Source: an uncultured Candidatus Saccharibacteria bacterium
GTDB lineage: Bacteria > Patescibacteria > Saccharimonadia > Saccharimonadales > CAMLKC01
Length of the DNA stretch: 36,365 nucleotides
Assembly: GCA_946480595.1 (NCBI GenBank)
Contig: CAMLKC010000003.1
Coordinates: forward strand, 1-36,365
Reading direction: 5' to 3'
Numbering within the stretch: the first letter of the stretch is position 1; the number at the start of each line of letters is the position of its first letter. The notes under the pieces are model-generated. The model searched no databases. It was not told the origin of the DNA and saw only the letters and a program-made list of their open reading frames with translations. Below are positions 16,126 to 24,132 of the stretch, piece by piece. The translations under genes were made by a program, and so were the position numbers.

Positions 16126-17820
16126 ATGCACCATCACTTGAGCTTGCGCAGCAAGCTTATTATTATGGCGTCCGTCATGGCGAGCTTGTTTCTCGTGGCG
16201 CTCGACCAAACTATTATTTCGACGGCACTTGGCAAAATCGTCGAAGATTTCAACGCCTACTCGTCGCTCTCATGGGTCGTAACGGCCTACCTGATAACGA
16301 CGACGATAACCACACCGATTGCCGGTAAGTTCTCCGACATGTTCGGCCGCAGGACTGTCATTCTCGTGGGTGTGACCATCTTTACGCTCGGCTCGCTCCT
16401 CAGCGGAATGGCTGGCGACGTTAATCAGCTGATCATGTTCCGTGCCCTGCAGGGTATCGGTGGTGGTATTATTACGGCAAACGCCTTTACCATTGTCGGT
16501 GACCTTTTTGCCGCCCGTGAACGCGGCCGCTGGCAAGGGCTTATCGGCTCAGTATTCGGCGTCGCGTCGTTTATCGGTCCGCTCCTCGGTGGCTTTTTGA
16601 CCGAGTCGCACCAGATCATGAACTTTGTGACTGACTGGCGCTGGACGTTCTATATCAACATTCCGATTGGCATCCTTGCGTTCGCGATCATTGCTATTTT
16701 CTGTCCGCCGTTAAAACACGAAAGCAAGCCTCGTGTCGACTACGTCGGTGCTGGCCTGCTGGCCGTTGCACTTGCAACGCTGGTGCTTGCCGTCGACAAT
16801 ACCGACAAGATCTTTGCTGGTCTTCTTGATGCGACAGGCATGAACCTGCTGACACTCCGTTTGATTATGGCCGCTATCGTTGCCGCTTCGGTCGCTGGTT
16901 TCATTGCCGTAGAGCGTCGTGTCAAAGAACCTATCCTTCGGCTCGATTTCTTCCTGAATAAAAACTTCCTCGTACTGACGACAGTCGCTATCTTTGTGGG
17001 TGCGGCCATGCTTGGCTCGATCCTTTACCTGACACAGTTCAACCAGCAGGTATTCGGCGCATCACCCGAAACCTCGGGCCTAATGCTCCTGCCGATGATT
17101 GGCGGTCTCATGGTGGCCAGTATCGTGACCGGCCAACTGGTCTCGAAGGTAGGGAAGTACAAGCGCTTCATGATTGTCGGATTTGTCTTGGCAAGTGCGG
17201 CCATCGCGGCGCTCACTACCCTCAACCCGTCAAGCGCGTTTATTCAAGAAGCGATCATCATGGTCTTCGTTGGTGCCGGTATCGGTATGGCGATGCCGCT
17301 CATGAACATTGCTGTCCAGAACGAATTTGAACAAAAGTACCTCGGTATGGCAACCAGTTCGGTGCAGCTGTTCCGTGGGCTTGGTTCGACCATTGGTACG
17401 GCTGTCTTCGGCAGTATGCTGACAATCGGAATTGCCAATGCGCTGGGTGACATGAACAAAGACCCCTATGTTCAGACACTCAAGCAAAATCCTGCAGCCG
17501 TGCAGCAACTCGGTGATCTAAATGATGCCAACACACTGCTGAGTATCAACTCACCGCAGGTAAAAGAAAAAATCAGCGACGGCTTTAACGACGCGCTGGA
17601 AAAACAGCCCCTTCCGCAGCCAGTTGCTGCGAAGGCAAAAGAAGACTTCGAGAAAAAGCAGGACAACTATAGCAATAAGATTGTCCATGCCTTCTCGGAC
17701 AGCCTTCACACGATCTTTGTATCGACCGCCTCGATCATGGCTATCGCACTGCTTATGAGCTTTGCCATTAAGGAACGGCCACTTCACGCCGCCACCCCCG
17801 AGGAAACCCCTGGCGAATAA
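16126..17820 (+). CDS. DHA2-family (EmrB/QacA-like) 14-TM drug:H+ antiporter
   Basis: A 564-residue MFS protein. The first helix ends in the DHA2 motif LDQTIISTALGKIVEDF. The loop after helix 2 has motif A-like GKFSDMFGRRTVIL, and helix 5 carries the antiporter motif C type sequence GPLLGGFLTE. Hydrophobic segments are consistent with 14 helices; a hydrophilic region (about 455-525) precedes the last one. The family exports cationic or lipophilic drugs. The SD (AAGGAG) lies across the stop of the upstream AbrB-type gene, and a strong terminator follows, so the two form a closed two-gene unit. Confidence 0.92.
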   Translation: MHHHLSLRSKLIIMASVMASLFLVALDQTIISTALGKIVEDFNAYSSLSWVVTAYLITTTITTPIAGKFSDMFGRRTVILVGVTIFTLGSLLSGMAGDVNQLIMFRALQGIGGGIITANAFTIVGDLFAARERGRWQGLIGSVFGVASFIGPLLGGFLTESHQIMNFVTDWRWTFYINIPIGILAFAIIAIFCPPLKHESKPRVDYVGAGLLAVALATLVLAVDNTDKIFAGLLDATGMNLLTLRLIMAAIVAASVAGFIAVERRVKEPILRLDFFLNKNFLVLTTVAIFVGAAMLGSILYLTQFNQQVFGASPETSGLMLLPMIGGLMVASIVTGQLVSKVGKYKRFMIVGFVLASAAIAALTTLNPSSAFIQEAIIMVFVGAGIGMAMPLMNIAVQNEFEQKYLGMATSSVQLFRGLGSTIGTAVFGSMLTIGIANALGDMNKDPYVQTLKQNPAAVQQLGDLNDANTLLSINSPQVKEKISDGFNDALEKQPLPQPVAAKAKEDFEKKQDNYSNKIVHAFSDSLHTIFVSTASIMAIALLMSFAIKERPLHAATPEETPGE

Positions 17821-17827
17821 TCCACTG

Positions 17828-17866
17828 CTATAAAATAAGGACCCGTAGACGGTCCTTATTTTATAG
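17828..17866. terminator. intrinsic terminator, 16-bp stem
   Basis: A perfect inverted repeat from 17828-17843 to 17851-17866 with a 7-base loop. A and T tracts on both sides let it act in either direction. It ends the exporter transcript. Confidence 0.88.
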
Positions 17867-17868
17867 CC

Positions 17869-17874
17869 TATACT
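17869..17874 (+). promoter_or_regulatory. -10 box for leaderless corA-2
   Basis: TATACT ends 8 bases before ATG 17883 and directly follows the terminator stem. No SD is present. Confidence 0.55.
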
Positions 17875-17882
17875 GCTTATGT

Positions 17883-18809
17883 ATGCTCAAATATTATGTG
17901 AGACGGAGCGCCGCGGAGAAATTTGAACAAGTGCAAACCCCGCCAGCGCATGGGGTGTGGATCCACGGCGATACGATTGCCGAGCACGAACTTGAAGAGT
18001 TGGCGAGGGCATATGGCTTCGACCTTAACCTTATTCGTGATGTCCTCGACGTAAATGAGCTTGCCCGCGTAGATGCAAAGCATGGGGGTAAGGAACTGTA
18101 TGTCTTCATCCGGACTGCTCACCGCACCAAACGCGGTGTCGTTGTTACGACGCCGATTCTTCTCGCCGTCAAAGGCACTGTGTTTATTAATCTGTCGATG
18201 GCCAATACCGAGCATCATCGTTTGGCGCGGCCAAGTGTTATTGCGCAGGCCTCAGACACTATCAGCCTAATGCTCGGGACGTTTGCGGCAGTGATTGAAG
18301 AGTACGCTGGTTTTATGCAGCATACTTCGCAGTATGTGTACGACACTGAACAGCGACTTCGCACTCACGAAGTAACCAACGATGATTTCATACGCTTTGT
18401 GACCGTGGAGAATAATCTCAACGAATATCGCACCCACCTCAGCGGCATGCAGGCCGTTGCCGAGCGCCTTCAGGAATTTATGAGTGACGAAGGTGACAAA
18501 GAGGCAGTGGAGGATATCGAGCTGTACATCAAACAGCTGCTCGTCGGCATTGCCAGCCTAAAACAGAGTATAACTAGTATCCGTAACACCTATGGTATGA
18601 TTGCCAACAACTCGCTTAACCAGCGCATCAAAGCACTGACCGTCCTGATGGCGCTCATAGCGCTGCCGGGTGTTTTCTTTGGTATGTATGGGATGAATGT
18701 CGCGCTACCATTCCAACACCAGCCGTGGGCGTATGCAGCCATTTTCTCAACAAGTGTACTCGTGACGCTTTTTGTGTTTTTGTTTGCTAAAAAACGAGGC
18801 ATTTTTTAA
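17883..18809 (+). CDS. CorA-family Mg2+/divalent cation channel (2)
   Basis: A 308-residue CorA-type protein. The soluble N-terminal domain is followed by two C-terminal membrane helices. The signature YGMN lies at about residues 268-271, followed by VALPFQHQPW. Compared with the CorA at 13770 the periplasmic loop has no acidic residue (ALPFQHQP against PIPGEGNP), so ion preference may differ. ATG 17883 is chosen because the neighbouring ATG at 17879 meets a stop after six codons. There is no SD; the -10 box is 8 bases upstream. Confidence 0.92.
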   Translation: MLKYYVRRSAAEKFEQVQTPPAHGVWIHGDTIAEHELEELARAYGFDLNLIRDVLDVNELARVDAKHGGKELYVFIRTAHRTKRGVVVTTPILLAVKGTVFINLSMANTEHHRLARPSVIAQASDTISLMLGTFAAVIEEYAGFMQHTSQYVYDTEQRLRTHEVTNDDFIRFVTVENNLNEYRTHLSGMQAVAERLQEFMSDEGDKEAVEDIELYIKQLLVGIASLKQSITSIRNTYGMIANNSLNQRIKALTVLMALIALPGVFFGMYGMNVALPFQHQPWAYAAIFSTSVLVTLFVFLFAKKRGIF

Positions 18810-18839
18810 GGCGTTGTAAATTCCGCTATCTAAATGTAG

Positions 18840-18882
18840 TTGCTTCGCCTCTGTTTATTATTTATTATAGAAACATAAGCAC
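18840..18882 (+). promoter_or_regulatory. promoter followed by the 12-mer AAACATAAGCAC
   Basis: TTGCTT (18840-18845), a 17-base spacer, TATTAT (18863-18868), then AAACATAAGCAC (18871-18882) at the expected transcription start. A small hairpin CACCG-TAAAT-CGGTG follows. No ORF with an SD begins until 19021. Confidence 0.5.
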
Positions 18883-18900
18883 CGTAAATCGGTGATGCGC

Positions 18901-18929
18901 TTGACGTGTGTATACGCGTTTGTTACCAT
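18901..18929 (+). promoter_or_regulatory. second promoter in the 18.8-19.2 kb gap
   Basis: TTGACG (18901-18906), a 17-base spacer and TACCAT (18924-18929). The transcript would start near ACGTGT, which can pair with ACACGT about 11 bases further on. Confidence 0.45.
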
Positions 18930-19020
18930 TATGTACGTGTCCCGCGCCAAAACACGTAAAATTTCATTTTAAAGGTCGAAGCGCGCGAGGACTGTACATA
19001 GTACAAGGAGTACACCTCAC

Positions 19021-19113
19021 ATGCCAATAGCCGTCGAATTTGTGTCTACTAGACGCAAAAAGATTGCAGTGGATGTGGTGCCTGCCGAATGGCAACTGTA
19101 TATCGCACAATAG
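19021..19113 (+). CDS. possible 30-residue mini-protein
   Basis: ATG 19021 has AAGGAG (19005-19010) ten bases upstream and ends at TAG 19111-19113. The peptide opens MPIAVEFVSTRRKK and closes EWQLYIAQ; no family is recognised. It is supported by the SD, by upstream promoter-like sequences and by a terminator downstream, but 30 codons can arise by chance. Confidence 0.35.
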   Translation: MPIAVEFVSTRRKKIAVDVVPAEWQLYIAQ

Positions 19114-19176
19114 AACGTGTGTTCAACCCCGAACTCTTAGCGAGTTATACCTCCGAGAGTTCACCTCATAAAACAT

Positions 19177-19208
19177 AAAAAACACCCCAAGGCACCGGGG
19201 TGTTTTTT
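19177..19208. terminator. bidirectional intrinsic terminator
   Basis: AAAAAACACCCC (19177-19188), an 8-base loop, GGGGTGTTTTTT (19197-19208). It serves the dsbA-like gene on the minus strand and the small unit on the plus strand. Confidence 0.85.
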
Positions 19209-19221
19209 ATTTGGTACAAGA

Positions 19222-19920
19222 CTATTTCGCTTTTGGCAGCTCGATGTCGTTGTCTTTAAGTGCGTCTTTAAACGCTTGGTCGAGTTTTTTCTTGTCGCTC
19301 CATGTTGCTTGGTCGATCGGTTTTCCGTCAAGGTAAAGGGTTGGAGTGGCGTTAACGCCAACTTTTTTACCGACAGCCAGGTCGTAGTTAATCTTTTGAT
19401 TTACTTTGGTGCTGGCCATATCCTTTTTGAACTTGGCAACATCTAGCCCAAAATTGCTTGCGTAACTGGCGAAAAAGTCAGTTCGCTCACTTGTCCCGAG
19501 GTCTTTCCATGTGTCCTGGTTAGCGTACAGCGAGTCATGCATTTCCCAGTACTTGTTTTGTAGGCCGGCGGCTTCGGCTGCTGCAGCGGCTGCCTTAGCG
19601 TTCGGGTGGATGTTAGTCAGCGGGAAGTTGCGGAAAATAAACGCCACTTGTCCCTTGTACTTTTCCGTTATCGTCTTGACGGTTGGGTAAGCGCTACCGC
19701 AACCTGGGCACTGAAAGTCACCGTATTCAATAAATACGACCTTACTGTCTTTTTTACCAAAAACATGGTCGGCTATGTCGCCGGACTGAACAGATGCTTT
19801 TATGACTTTATTTGTGTCTACCTTGCTGACATCAACTTTATCCTTGGCAGAAACGTACACCAGCCAGCCAAGAAGGACAATACAAGCGCCTGCAAAGATA
19901 ATCCATGCTTTTTTACTCAC
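19222..19920 (-). CDS. membrane-anchored DsbA-like thiol:disulfide oxidoreductase
   Basis: A 232-residue protein starting at GTG 19920, selected because AAGGAG (19927-19932 on the plus strand) lies seven bases away. An N-terminal membrane anchor (about residues 5-23) precedes a thioredoxin-fold domain with active site FQCPGCGSAYP (CPGC), a long helical insertion, and the cis-Pro loop VNATPTLYLDG. The family introduces disulfides into exported proteins. Cysteine-bearing exported proteins in this window (S8 protease, paralogue B) are possible clients. No DsbB or VKOR partner is encoded here. Confidence 0.9.
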   Translation of the reverse strand: MSKKAWIIFAGACIVLLGWLVYVSAKDKVDVSKVDTNKVIKASVQSGDIADHVFGKKDSKVVFIEYGDFQCPGCGSAYPTVKTITEKYKGQVAFIFRNFPLTNIHPNAKAAAAAAEAAGLQNKYWEMHDSLYANQDTWKDLGTSERTDFFASYASNFGLDVAKFKKDMASTKVNQKINYDLAVGKKVGVNATPTLYLDGKPIDQATWSDKKKLDQAFKDALKDNDIELPKAK

Positions 19921-19938
19921 GAGAAACTCCTTATGATT

Positions 19939-19994
19939 ACTATAAATAGTGTAGTGGAAAAACAGTGTCTCGACAAGCACAGATACGGTACAAT
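19939..19994. promoter_or_regulatory. divergent promoters between dsbA-like and corC-like genes
   Basis: Minus strand: TATAGT (19939-19944) serves the dsbA-like gene, with a short leader containing the SD. Plus strand: TACAAT (19989-19994) lies 9 bases from ATG 20004. Confidence 0.5.
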
Positions 19995-20003
19995 AAGGGG
20001 AAT

Positions 20004-21020
20004 ATGGTGTGGTTTTTGTCAATTCTCAGTCTTCTTTCACTGGCGGTACTTCTAATGATAAGTTCGGTTGTTCCCCACAGGTCGCCGCTGAGCAGGTTTG
20101 AACTGACGCGGCGGCGGCAAGCCGGTGACAAAAATGCCGAGCAAACCTTGCGGCGTGAAGAAGTCTTGGGTGATGTTCTTTCACTGCAGCGAGTACTGAG
20201 CGCGCTTTTTTTGGTAGTATTTGTCGCGCTGTCAGTAGTGGCGTTTGGCTGGCTGCTAGGAATAATCATTGCAGTAATAGTGGCGCTTGAGTACGCTGCC
20301 GCGGCACGCCTGCCGGTGGTGCATGGCAACGCGCAAAAGCTCTATGAACGGTACGAAGATACGATCCTACGGTTTGTGCATGACAACGAGGCGGTATTCA
20401 AGCTATTTAGAAACGTTTCGGCTGCGCCTAGCGAGACGCGTCTCGATTCGCGTGAGGAGCTGGCGCATTTGGTGAGCGAATCGGGCCAGCTGTTGAACAG
20501 CGACGAGAAGAAGCTAATTCTCCACGGCTTGGAGTTTAACAATCGACAGGTGAGTGAAATTATGACGCCGCGCGGTGTCATTGACAGCATCAGTAAAAAA
20601 GAACTGCTTGGCCCGCTGGTGCTTGATGCACTGCATAAAACCGGCCATAGCCGGTTCCCGGTGACGGATGGCGACATTGATCATATTGTGGGCATGCTGC
20701 ATATTCAGGATTTGTTTACTCTCGACAGCAAGCAGCGATCGACGACCGTAGAAAAGACAATGGAAGCCCGCGTGTTTTATATCCGCGAGGATCATACGCT
20801 TGAAAAAGCGCTGGCGGCATTCCTTCGTACCCGCCATCATCTGTTTGTCGTCGTCAACGAATACCGAGAGACGGTCGGACTCTTGAGTCTCGAGGATGTT
20901 ATCGAGGCGCTGCTTGGCCGCCGCATCATGGACGAGTTTGATATGCACGAAGACCTTCGCGCCGTCGCCGCCCGCAATCCCCGTGGCAATAACGAGCCGC
21001 AAAAACACGAGGACATCTAG
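20004..21020 (+). CDS. CorC/CNNM-like CBS-domain membrane protein
   Basis: A 338-residue protein, start ATG 20004 placed after the TACAAT box; a further-upstream in-frame ATG would lie before the promoter. It has a short N-terminal membrane helix, a second membrane region (about residues 62-92), and a pair of CBS domains (about 180-310) with the family motif IMTPRGVIDSI and FVVVNEYRETVGLLSLEDV. This matches HlyC/CorC/CNNM proteins linked to Mg2+/Co2+ efflux. The membrane part is much shorter than a full DUF21 domain and the C-terminal transporter-associated domain is absent. A role in Mg2+ handling fits the two CorA genes nearby. Confidence 0.8.
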   Translation: MVWFLSILSLLSLAVLLMISSVVPHRSPLSRFELTRRRQAGDKNAEQTLRREEVLGDVLSLQRVLSALFLVVFVALSVVAFGWLLGIIIAVIVALEYAAAARLPVVHGNAQKLYERYEDTILRFVHDNEAVFKLFRNVSAAPSETRLDSREELAHLVSESGQLLNSDEKKLILHGLEFNNRQVSEIMTPRGVIDSISKKELLGPLVLDALHKTGHSRFPVTDGDIDHIVGMLHIQDLFTLDSKQRSTTVEKTMEARVFYIREDHTLEKALAAFLRTRHHLFVVVNEYRETVGLLSLEDVIEALLGRRIMDEFDMHEDLRAVAARNPRGNNEPQKHEDI

Positions 21021-21040
21021 CAGTATCAGGGGTAAAGTGG

Positions 21041-21168
21041 TATGATATACCTAATGAAACGATGGCGAGTCACTAATGACAGCAATTCACGGGTCGGCTA
21101 GCAAAGCCAGGCGTGTTTGCTAGTGATCGGCCCTTTGGCAGCCTGCACATCAACCACACTAACGAGGA
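21041..21168 (+). promoter_or_regulatory. aspS leader: extended -10, leaderless uORF, hairpin, SD
   Basis: An extended -10 box TGG-TATGAT (TATGAT 21041-21046) lies 7 bases before ATG 21054 of a 15-codon uORF. A long hairpin follows: GGGTCG with CGGCCC outside, CTAGCAAA (21098-21105) with TTTGCTAG (21116-21123) inside. The loop CAGGC (21108-21112) can pair with GCCTG (21141-21145). The aspS SD is GAGGA (21164-21168). Translation-coupled control is inference. Confidence 0.5.
21054..21101 (+). CDS. putative leader peptide upstream of aspS
   Basis: Reads MKRWRVTNDSNSRVG and stops at TAG 21099-21101. The stop codon lies in the 5' arm of the hairpin (21098-21105), so a terminating ribosome would prevent that stem from forming. 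One Asp and two Asn codons are present. Speculative, but the placement after the -10 box fits the leaderless pattern seen elsewhere here. Confidence 0.35.
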   Translation: MKRWRVTNDSNSRVG

Positions 21169-21177
21169 ATATATTCT

Positions 21178-22938
21178 ATGACACGAACATTAGCGGGTGA
21201 GGCGACACAAAAAGTCGGCGAAACAATCACGGCACAGGGCTGGGTTCACACCCGACGCGACCACGGCGGCCTGATCTTTATTGACCTGCGTGACCACACC
21301 GGTTTGCTGCAGCTTGTTATTCAACCCGAAACAGCCGAGGCATTCAAACTGGCCGAAGAGCTGCGCGACGAATACGTTGTAAGCGCGACCGGTACGGTAA
21401 AAGAACGCGAGGGCGATCTTAAAAACGACAAAATCCCGACTGGCGGGATCGAACTGGTTGTCCAGGAAATCCGTGTCCTTAACCGTGCCGATGTCCTGCC
21501 TATCCAGCCATTTGCCGAAGCACAGGCAAACGAGGAGCTTCGCCTGAAGTACCGCTACCTCGACCTTCGCCGCTCTAAAATGCAGGAAACGCTGAAAAAG
21601 CGCTCCGAGTATTACAAGGTGCTGCGTGCATATATGGCCGATCTCGACTTTACAGAGGTGACCACCCCGATCCTGGCCAACTCCAGCCCAGAAGGTGCTC
21701 GTGACTTTTTGGTGCCATCACGCGTTCACGAAGGCAAGTTTTATGCGCTTCCACAGGCGCCACAGCAGTTCAAGCAGCTGTTGATGGTAGGTGGCGTTTC
21801 AAAATATTACCAAATTGCCACGTGTTTTCGCGACGAAGACCCACGTGCCGACCGCCTTTACGGCGACTTTTACCAGCTCGACCTTGAGATGGCATTTGTT
21901 GAGGACGGCGAAGCCATCCGCACTACTATGGAGCCGCTTATCAAAAACTTGGTGACCGACTTTGCCGGCAAGCAGCTGGTGAGCCAAGGTGTACCTCGCA
22001 TTCCGTACCAAGAGGCAATGGACCGCTACGGTTCCGACAAGCCGGATCTGCGCTTTGGTATGGAACTGACCGACCTAAGCGAAGAACTAAGAGATACCGG
22101 CTTTGGTGTGTTTAAAAACACCATCGAAGCTGGTGGCGTGGTGAAAGCCATTTGCGTTACGGGTGGAGCAAGTCTCAGTCGTTCGCAGATCGACAAGTTC
22201 ACCGACATCGCGAAGAGCGAAGGTGCTGGCGGCCTGGCGTACCTGACATATGAAACTGACGGCGTAAAATCACCGATTGCTAAGTTTATGAGTAGTGAAG
22301 AACTCGAAGCCATCCGCACTAAGATGGGCGCAGAGGTTGGCGACGCTGTTTTCTTTGGTTCTGACAAGCGCGAAAGGGTCAACAAAGTCCTTGGCCGTCT
22401 ACGTAACGAATTCGCTGCTCACTTCGACCTCAAAGATCCAAACAAAGTCGCCCTCGCCTGGATTGTCGACTTTCCGTTTTACGAGTGGGACGAAACCAAC
22501 AAGCGCGTTGACTTTGGTCACAACCCGTTCAGTATGCCGCGTGGCGGCGAAGAAGCGCTGCTTGACGCCGACACGGACGAGAAAAAACTGTCTATCGTTG
22601 CCGACCAGTACGACATGGTGGCAAACGGCTACGAAATCTGCTCGGGTGCAGTACGAAACCACAACCCAGAGGTCATGTACAAGGTCTTTGGGGCGCTGGG
22701 GTATGACCGTGAGTACGTCGAGCACAAGTTTGGCGCTATGCTCAACGCCTTCAAATACGGTGCACCACCGCACGCCGGCTGTGCGTTCGGTATCGACCGC
22801 ATTTTCATGGTGCTGACCGGCGAGGACAACATCCGTGAAGTCGTGGCGTTTCCAAAGAACGGCTCGGGCATCGACGTCATGATGGACTCGCCAAGCACGG
22901 TAGAGCCAGCCCAGCTTAAAGAGCTCGGACTGTCATAG
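21178..22938 (+). CDS. aspS: aspartyl-tRNA synthetase
   Basis: A 586-residue class II synthetase of bacterial type and usual length. It has an N-terminal OB fold (about 1-105; GWVHTRRDHGGLIFIDLRD), then the catalytic core with motif 2 around CFRDEDPRADR (about 215-225), the bacterial GAD insertion (about 290-420), and motif 3 FGIDRIFMVLTG near the C-terminus. It charges tRNA-Asp, and in organisms without AsnRS also tRNA-Asn; which applies here cannot be told from the window. The stop TAG overlaps the next GTG (TAGTG). Confidence 0.97.
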   Translation: MTRTLAGEATQKVGETITAQGWVHTRRDHGGLIFIDLRDHTGLLQLVIQPETAEAFKLAEELRDEYVVSATGTVKEREGDLKNDKIPTGGIELVVQEIRVLNRADVLPIQPFAEAQANEELRLKYRYLDLRRSKMQETLKKRSEYYKVLRAYMADLDFTEVTTPILANSSPEGARDFLVPSRVHEGKFYALPQAPQQFKQLLMVGGVSKYYQIATCFRDEDPRADRLYGDFYQLDLEMAFVEDGEAIRTTMEPLIKNLVTDFAGKQLVSQGVPRIPYQEAMDRYGSDKPDLRFGMELTDLSEELRDTGFGVFKNTIEAGGVVKAICVTGGASLSRSQIDKFTDIAKSEGAGGLAYLTYETDGVKSPIAKFMSSEELEAIRTKMGAEVGDAVFFGSDKRERVNKVLGRLRNEFAAHFDLKDPNKVALAWIVDFPFYEWDETNKRVDFGHNPFSMPRGGEEALLDADTDEKKLSIVADQYDMVANGYEICSGAVRNHNPEVMYKVFGALGYDREYVEHKFGAMLNAFKYGAPPHAGCAFGIDRIFMVLTGEDNIREVVAFPKNGSGIDVMMDSPSTVEPAQLKELGLS

Positions 22939-23351
22939 TGACACTTGCCGGCGTGTGGCAACAGCTTAAAAAGCCGTCTAGCCTCGGCGCTATCGGCCTG
23001 GGCGTTGTCGCACTGCTGGTGGTTGGTCTTTTTCTTTCTACCCAAAACGACACGGCGACTCAGCAAAACGACGTCCTCAGCCAAGAAGCAGCCTACAGTA
23101 ATGTGGTAAAAGAAAGCCTGAATGTCTATCATTCGCGTTATTCGCACTACCCCAAGAATTACCAAGTTCTTTTGGATGACATAGCAGCTGGCGAAGACAT
23201 TTACGGCGTCAACAGCGAAGGTATGGGGGAACTGAAAGAGATTAATAGCCGCTTGCCCGGTTTTTCTTACGAACAAGTTGGCGATGAGGACTATCTTTTT
23301 ACCTACCAGTCGGCCGCAAGCGACGAAACTGTATCTGTTACGAACAAGTAA
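22938..23351 (+). CDS. pseudopilin-like membrane-anchored protein
   Basis: A 137-residue protein starting at GTG 22938, overlapping the aspS stop by one base. A single N-terminal membrane helix (about residues 16-34) is followed by a small soluble domain with the pilin-like stretch SLNVYHSRYSHYPKNYQVLL, as in type II/IV pseudopilins (helix, then YP and a compact beta region). The canonical prepilin cleavage motif (G/F-T-L-I-E) is absent, so processing by PilD is doubtful. Coupling to aspS is probably convenience rather than function. Confidence 0.6.
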   Translation: MTLAGVWQQLKKPSSLGAIGLGVVALLVVGLFLSTQNDTATQQNDVLSQEAAYSNVVKESLNVYHSRYSHYPKNYQVLLDDIAAGEDIYGVNSEGMGELKEINSRLPGFSYEQVGDEDYLFTYQSAASDETVSVTNK

Positions 23352-23436
23352 TCTCTATCAAGCTATTGCTTTTTTGTCAAAATAATGCTAATGTATAGAA
23401 GTTGTTCCAACCAACACAAACATGTAATAAATATCA

Positions 23437-23465
23437 CTGACGCGGCACAAAAATAACTGTATAGT
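23437..23465 (+). promoter_or_regulatory. promoter for the 23492-24116 pair
   Basis: CTGACG (23437-23442), a 17-base spacer and TATAGT (23460-23465); the AAAGGAG-type SD follows. Confidence 0.6.
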
Positions 23466-23491
23466 TAGTCGCTAAAGGAAAGGAGAAGCAA

Positions 23492-23707
23492 GTGGATACA
23501 AACGTCCTCATAACGCTACTCACCATTACGGTCATATTGTTATCGATCGTTATTATTGCCTGGCTCGCAGCCATTACTGTGGTGCTACTAAAAATGCGCC
23601 AGGTACTAAGAAACGTCGAACAAATTACGACCAATATCGCGTCGGCTTCAGAGTGGGTTTCACCCGTAAAGCTCTTCAGCCACATCGCCAAAATGTTCCG
23701 CAGGTAA
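23492..23707 (+). CDS. small membrane protein, DUF948-like
   Basis: A 71-residue protein, GTG start with AGGAG upstream. One long N-terminal membrane helix (about 5-33) is followed by an amphipathic stretch LRNVEQITTNIASASEW. This is the layout of DUF948-type small proteins that commonly precede YtxH genes, as here (31-base gap). A role in envelope stress is known for the YtxH group in Bacillus; nothing more specific can be said. Confidence 0.65.
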   Translation: MDTNVLITLLTITVILLSIVIIAWLAAITVVLLKMRQVLRNVEQITTNIASASEWVSPVKLFSHIAKMFRR

Positions 23708-23738
23708 TAAAACATAGAAAGAAAAGGGGAAATATAAT

Positions 23739-24116
23739 ATGAGTAAAGCAGCAAAAGTAGCCATCGCAGCAGCCGCAGGATTTGTCGCCGGAATTTTACT
23801 GGCACCAAAGAGCGGCAAGGAAACACGCAACGATATTAAAGTCAAAGCTATGGATGCCAAAGCTACCGCCAAGGTCAAAGTTGGCCAAGCTAAAAAAGCA
23901 GCTAAAGAAGCTGGCAAAACCGTCAATCAAAGCGCCGACAAGGCAAAAGCCGAAGCAGCCGGAATGATGGAAAGCGCCCGCCGTTCAGGTAAGGTTGTCG
24001 CTAGTGAGGCTGACAAGCTAAGCAACGAGGCAAAAGCCCGTGCCAGCCGCGTCGCAGCCGACGCCAAGCACACGGCGACTCAGGTCCAAAAAGATGCTGA
24101 GAAACGCCTCCGTTAA
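23739..24116 (+). CDS. YtxH-family protein
   Basis: A 125-residue protein. The N-terminus has the family signature GFVAGILLAPKSGKETR (membrane glycine helix followed by the APKSGKETR motif). The remaining residues (about 35-125) are an Ala/Lys/Glu-rich helical repeat like LEA or apolipoprotein-type sequences. YtxH proteins are general-stress envelope proteins in Firmicutes. The SD (AAAGGGGA) is strong and a terminator follows. Confidence 0.88.
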   Translation: MSKAAKVAIAAAAGFVAGILLAPKSGKETRNDIKVKAMDAKATAKVKVGQAKKAAKEAGKTVNQSADKAKAEAAGMMESARRSGKVVASEADKLSNEAKARASRVAADAKHTATQVQKDAEKRLR

Positions 24117-24132
24117 AACCGGGCAATAAAAT

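Larger units (their letters stand above)
18810..19176 (+). other. gene-poor interval with promoters, hairpins and one mini-ORF
   Basis: The longest stretch without a conventional gene. It holds two promoter-like pairs, the shared 12-mer, the mini-ORF at 19021, and a hairpin GAACTCT (19131-19137)/AGAGTTC (19155-19161) before the terminator at 19177. It resembles a small transcription unit of about 200-300 bases. No match to tmRNA, RNase P, SRP or 6S RNA signatures was recognised. Confidence 0.4.

Noticed and set aside
21061..21177. T-box riboswitch upstream of aspS
   Set aside because: No T-box consensus or typical stem I features; the region is short. A different leader mechanism is proposed instead.
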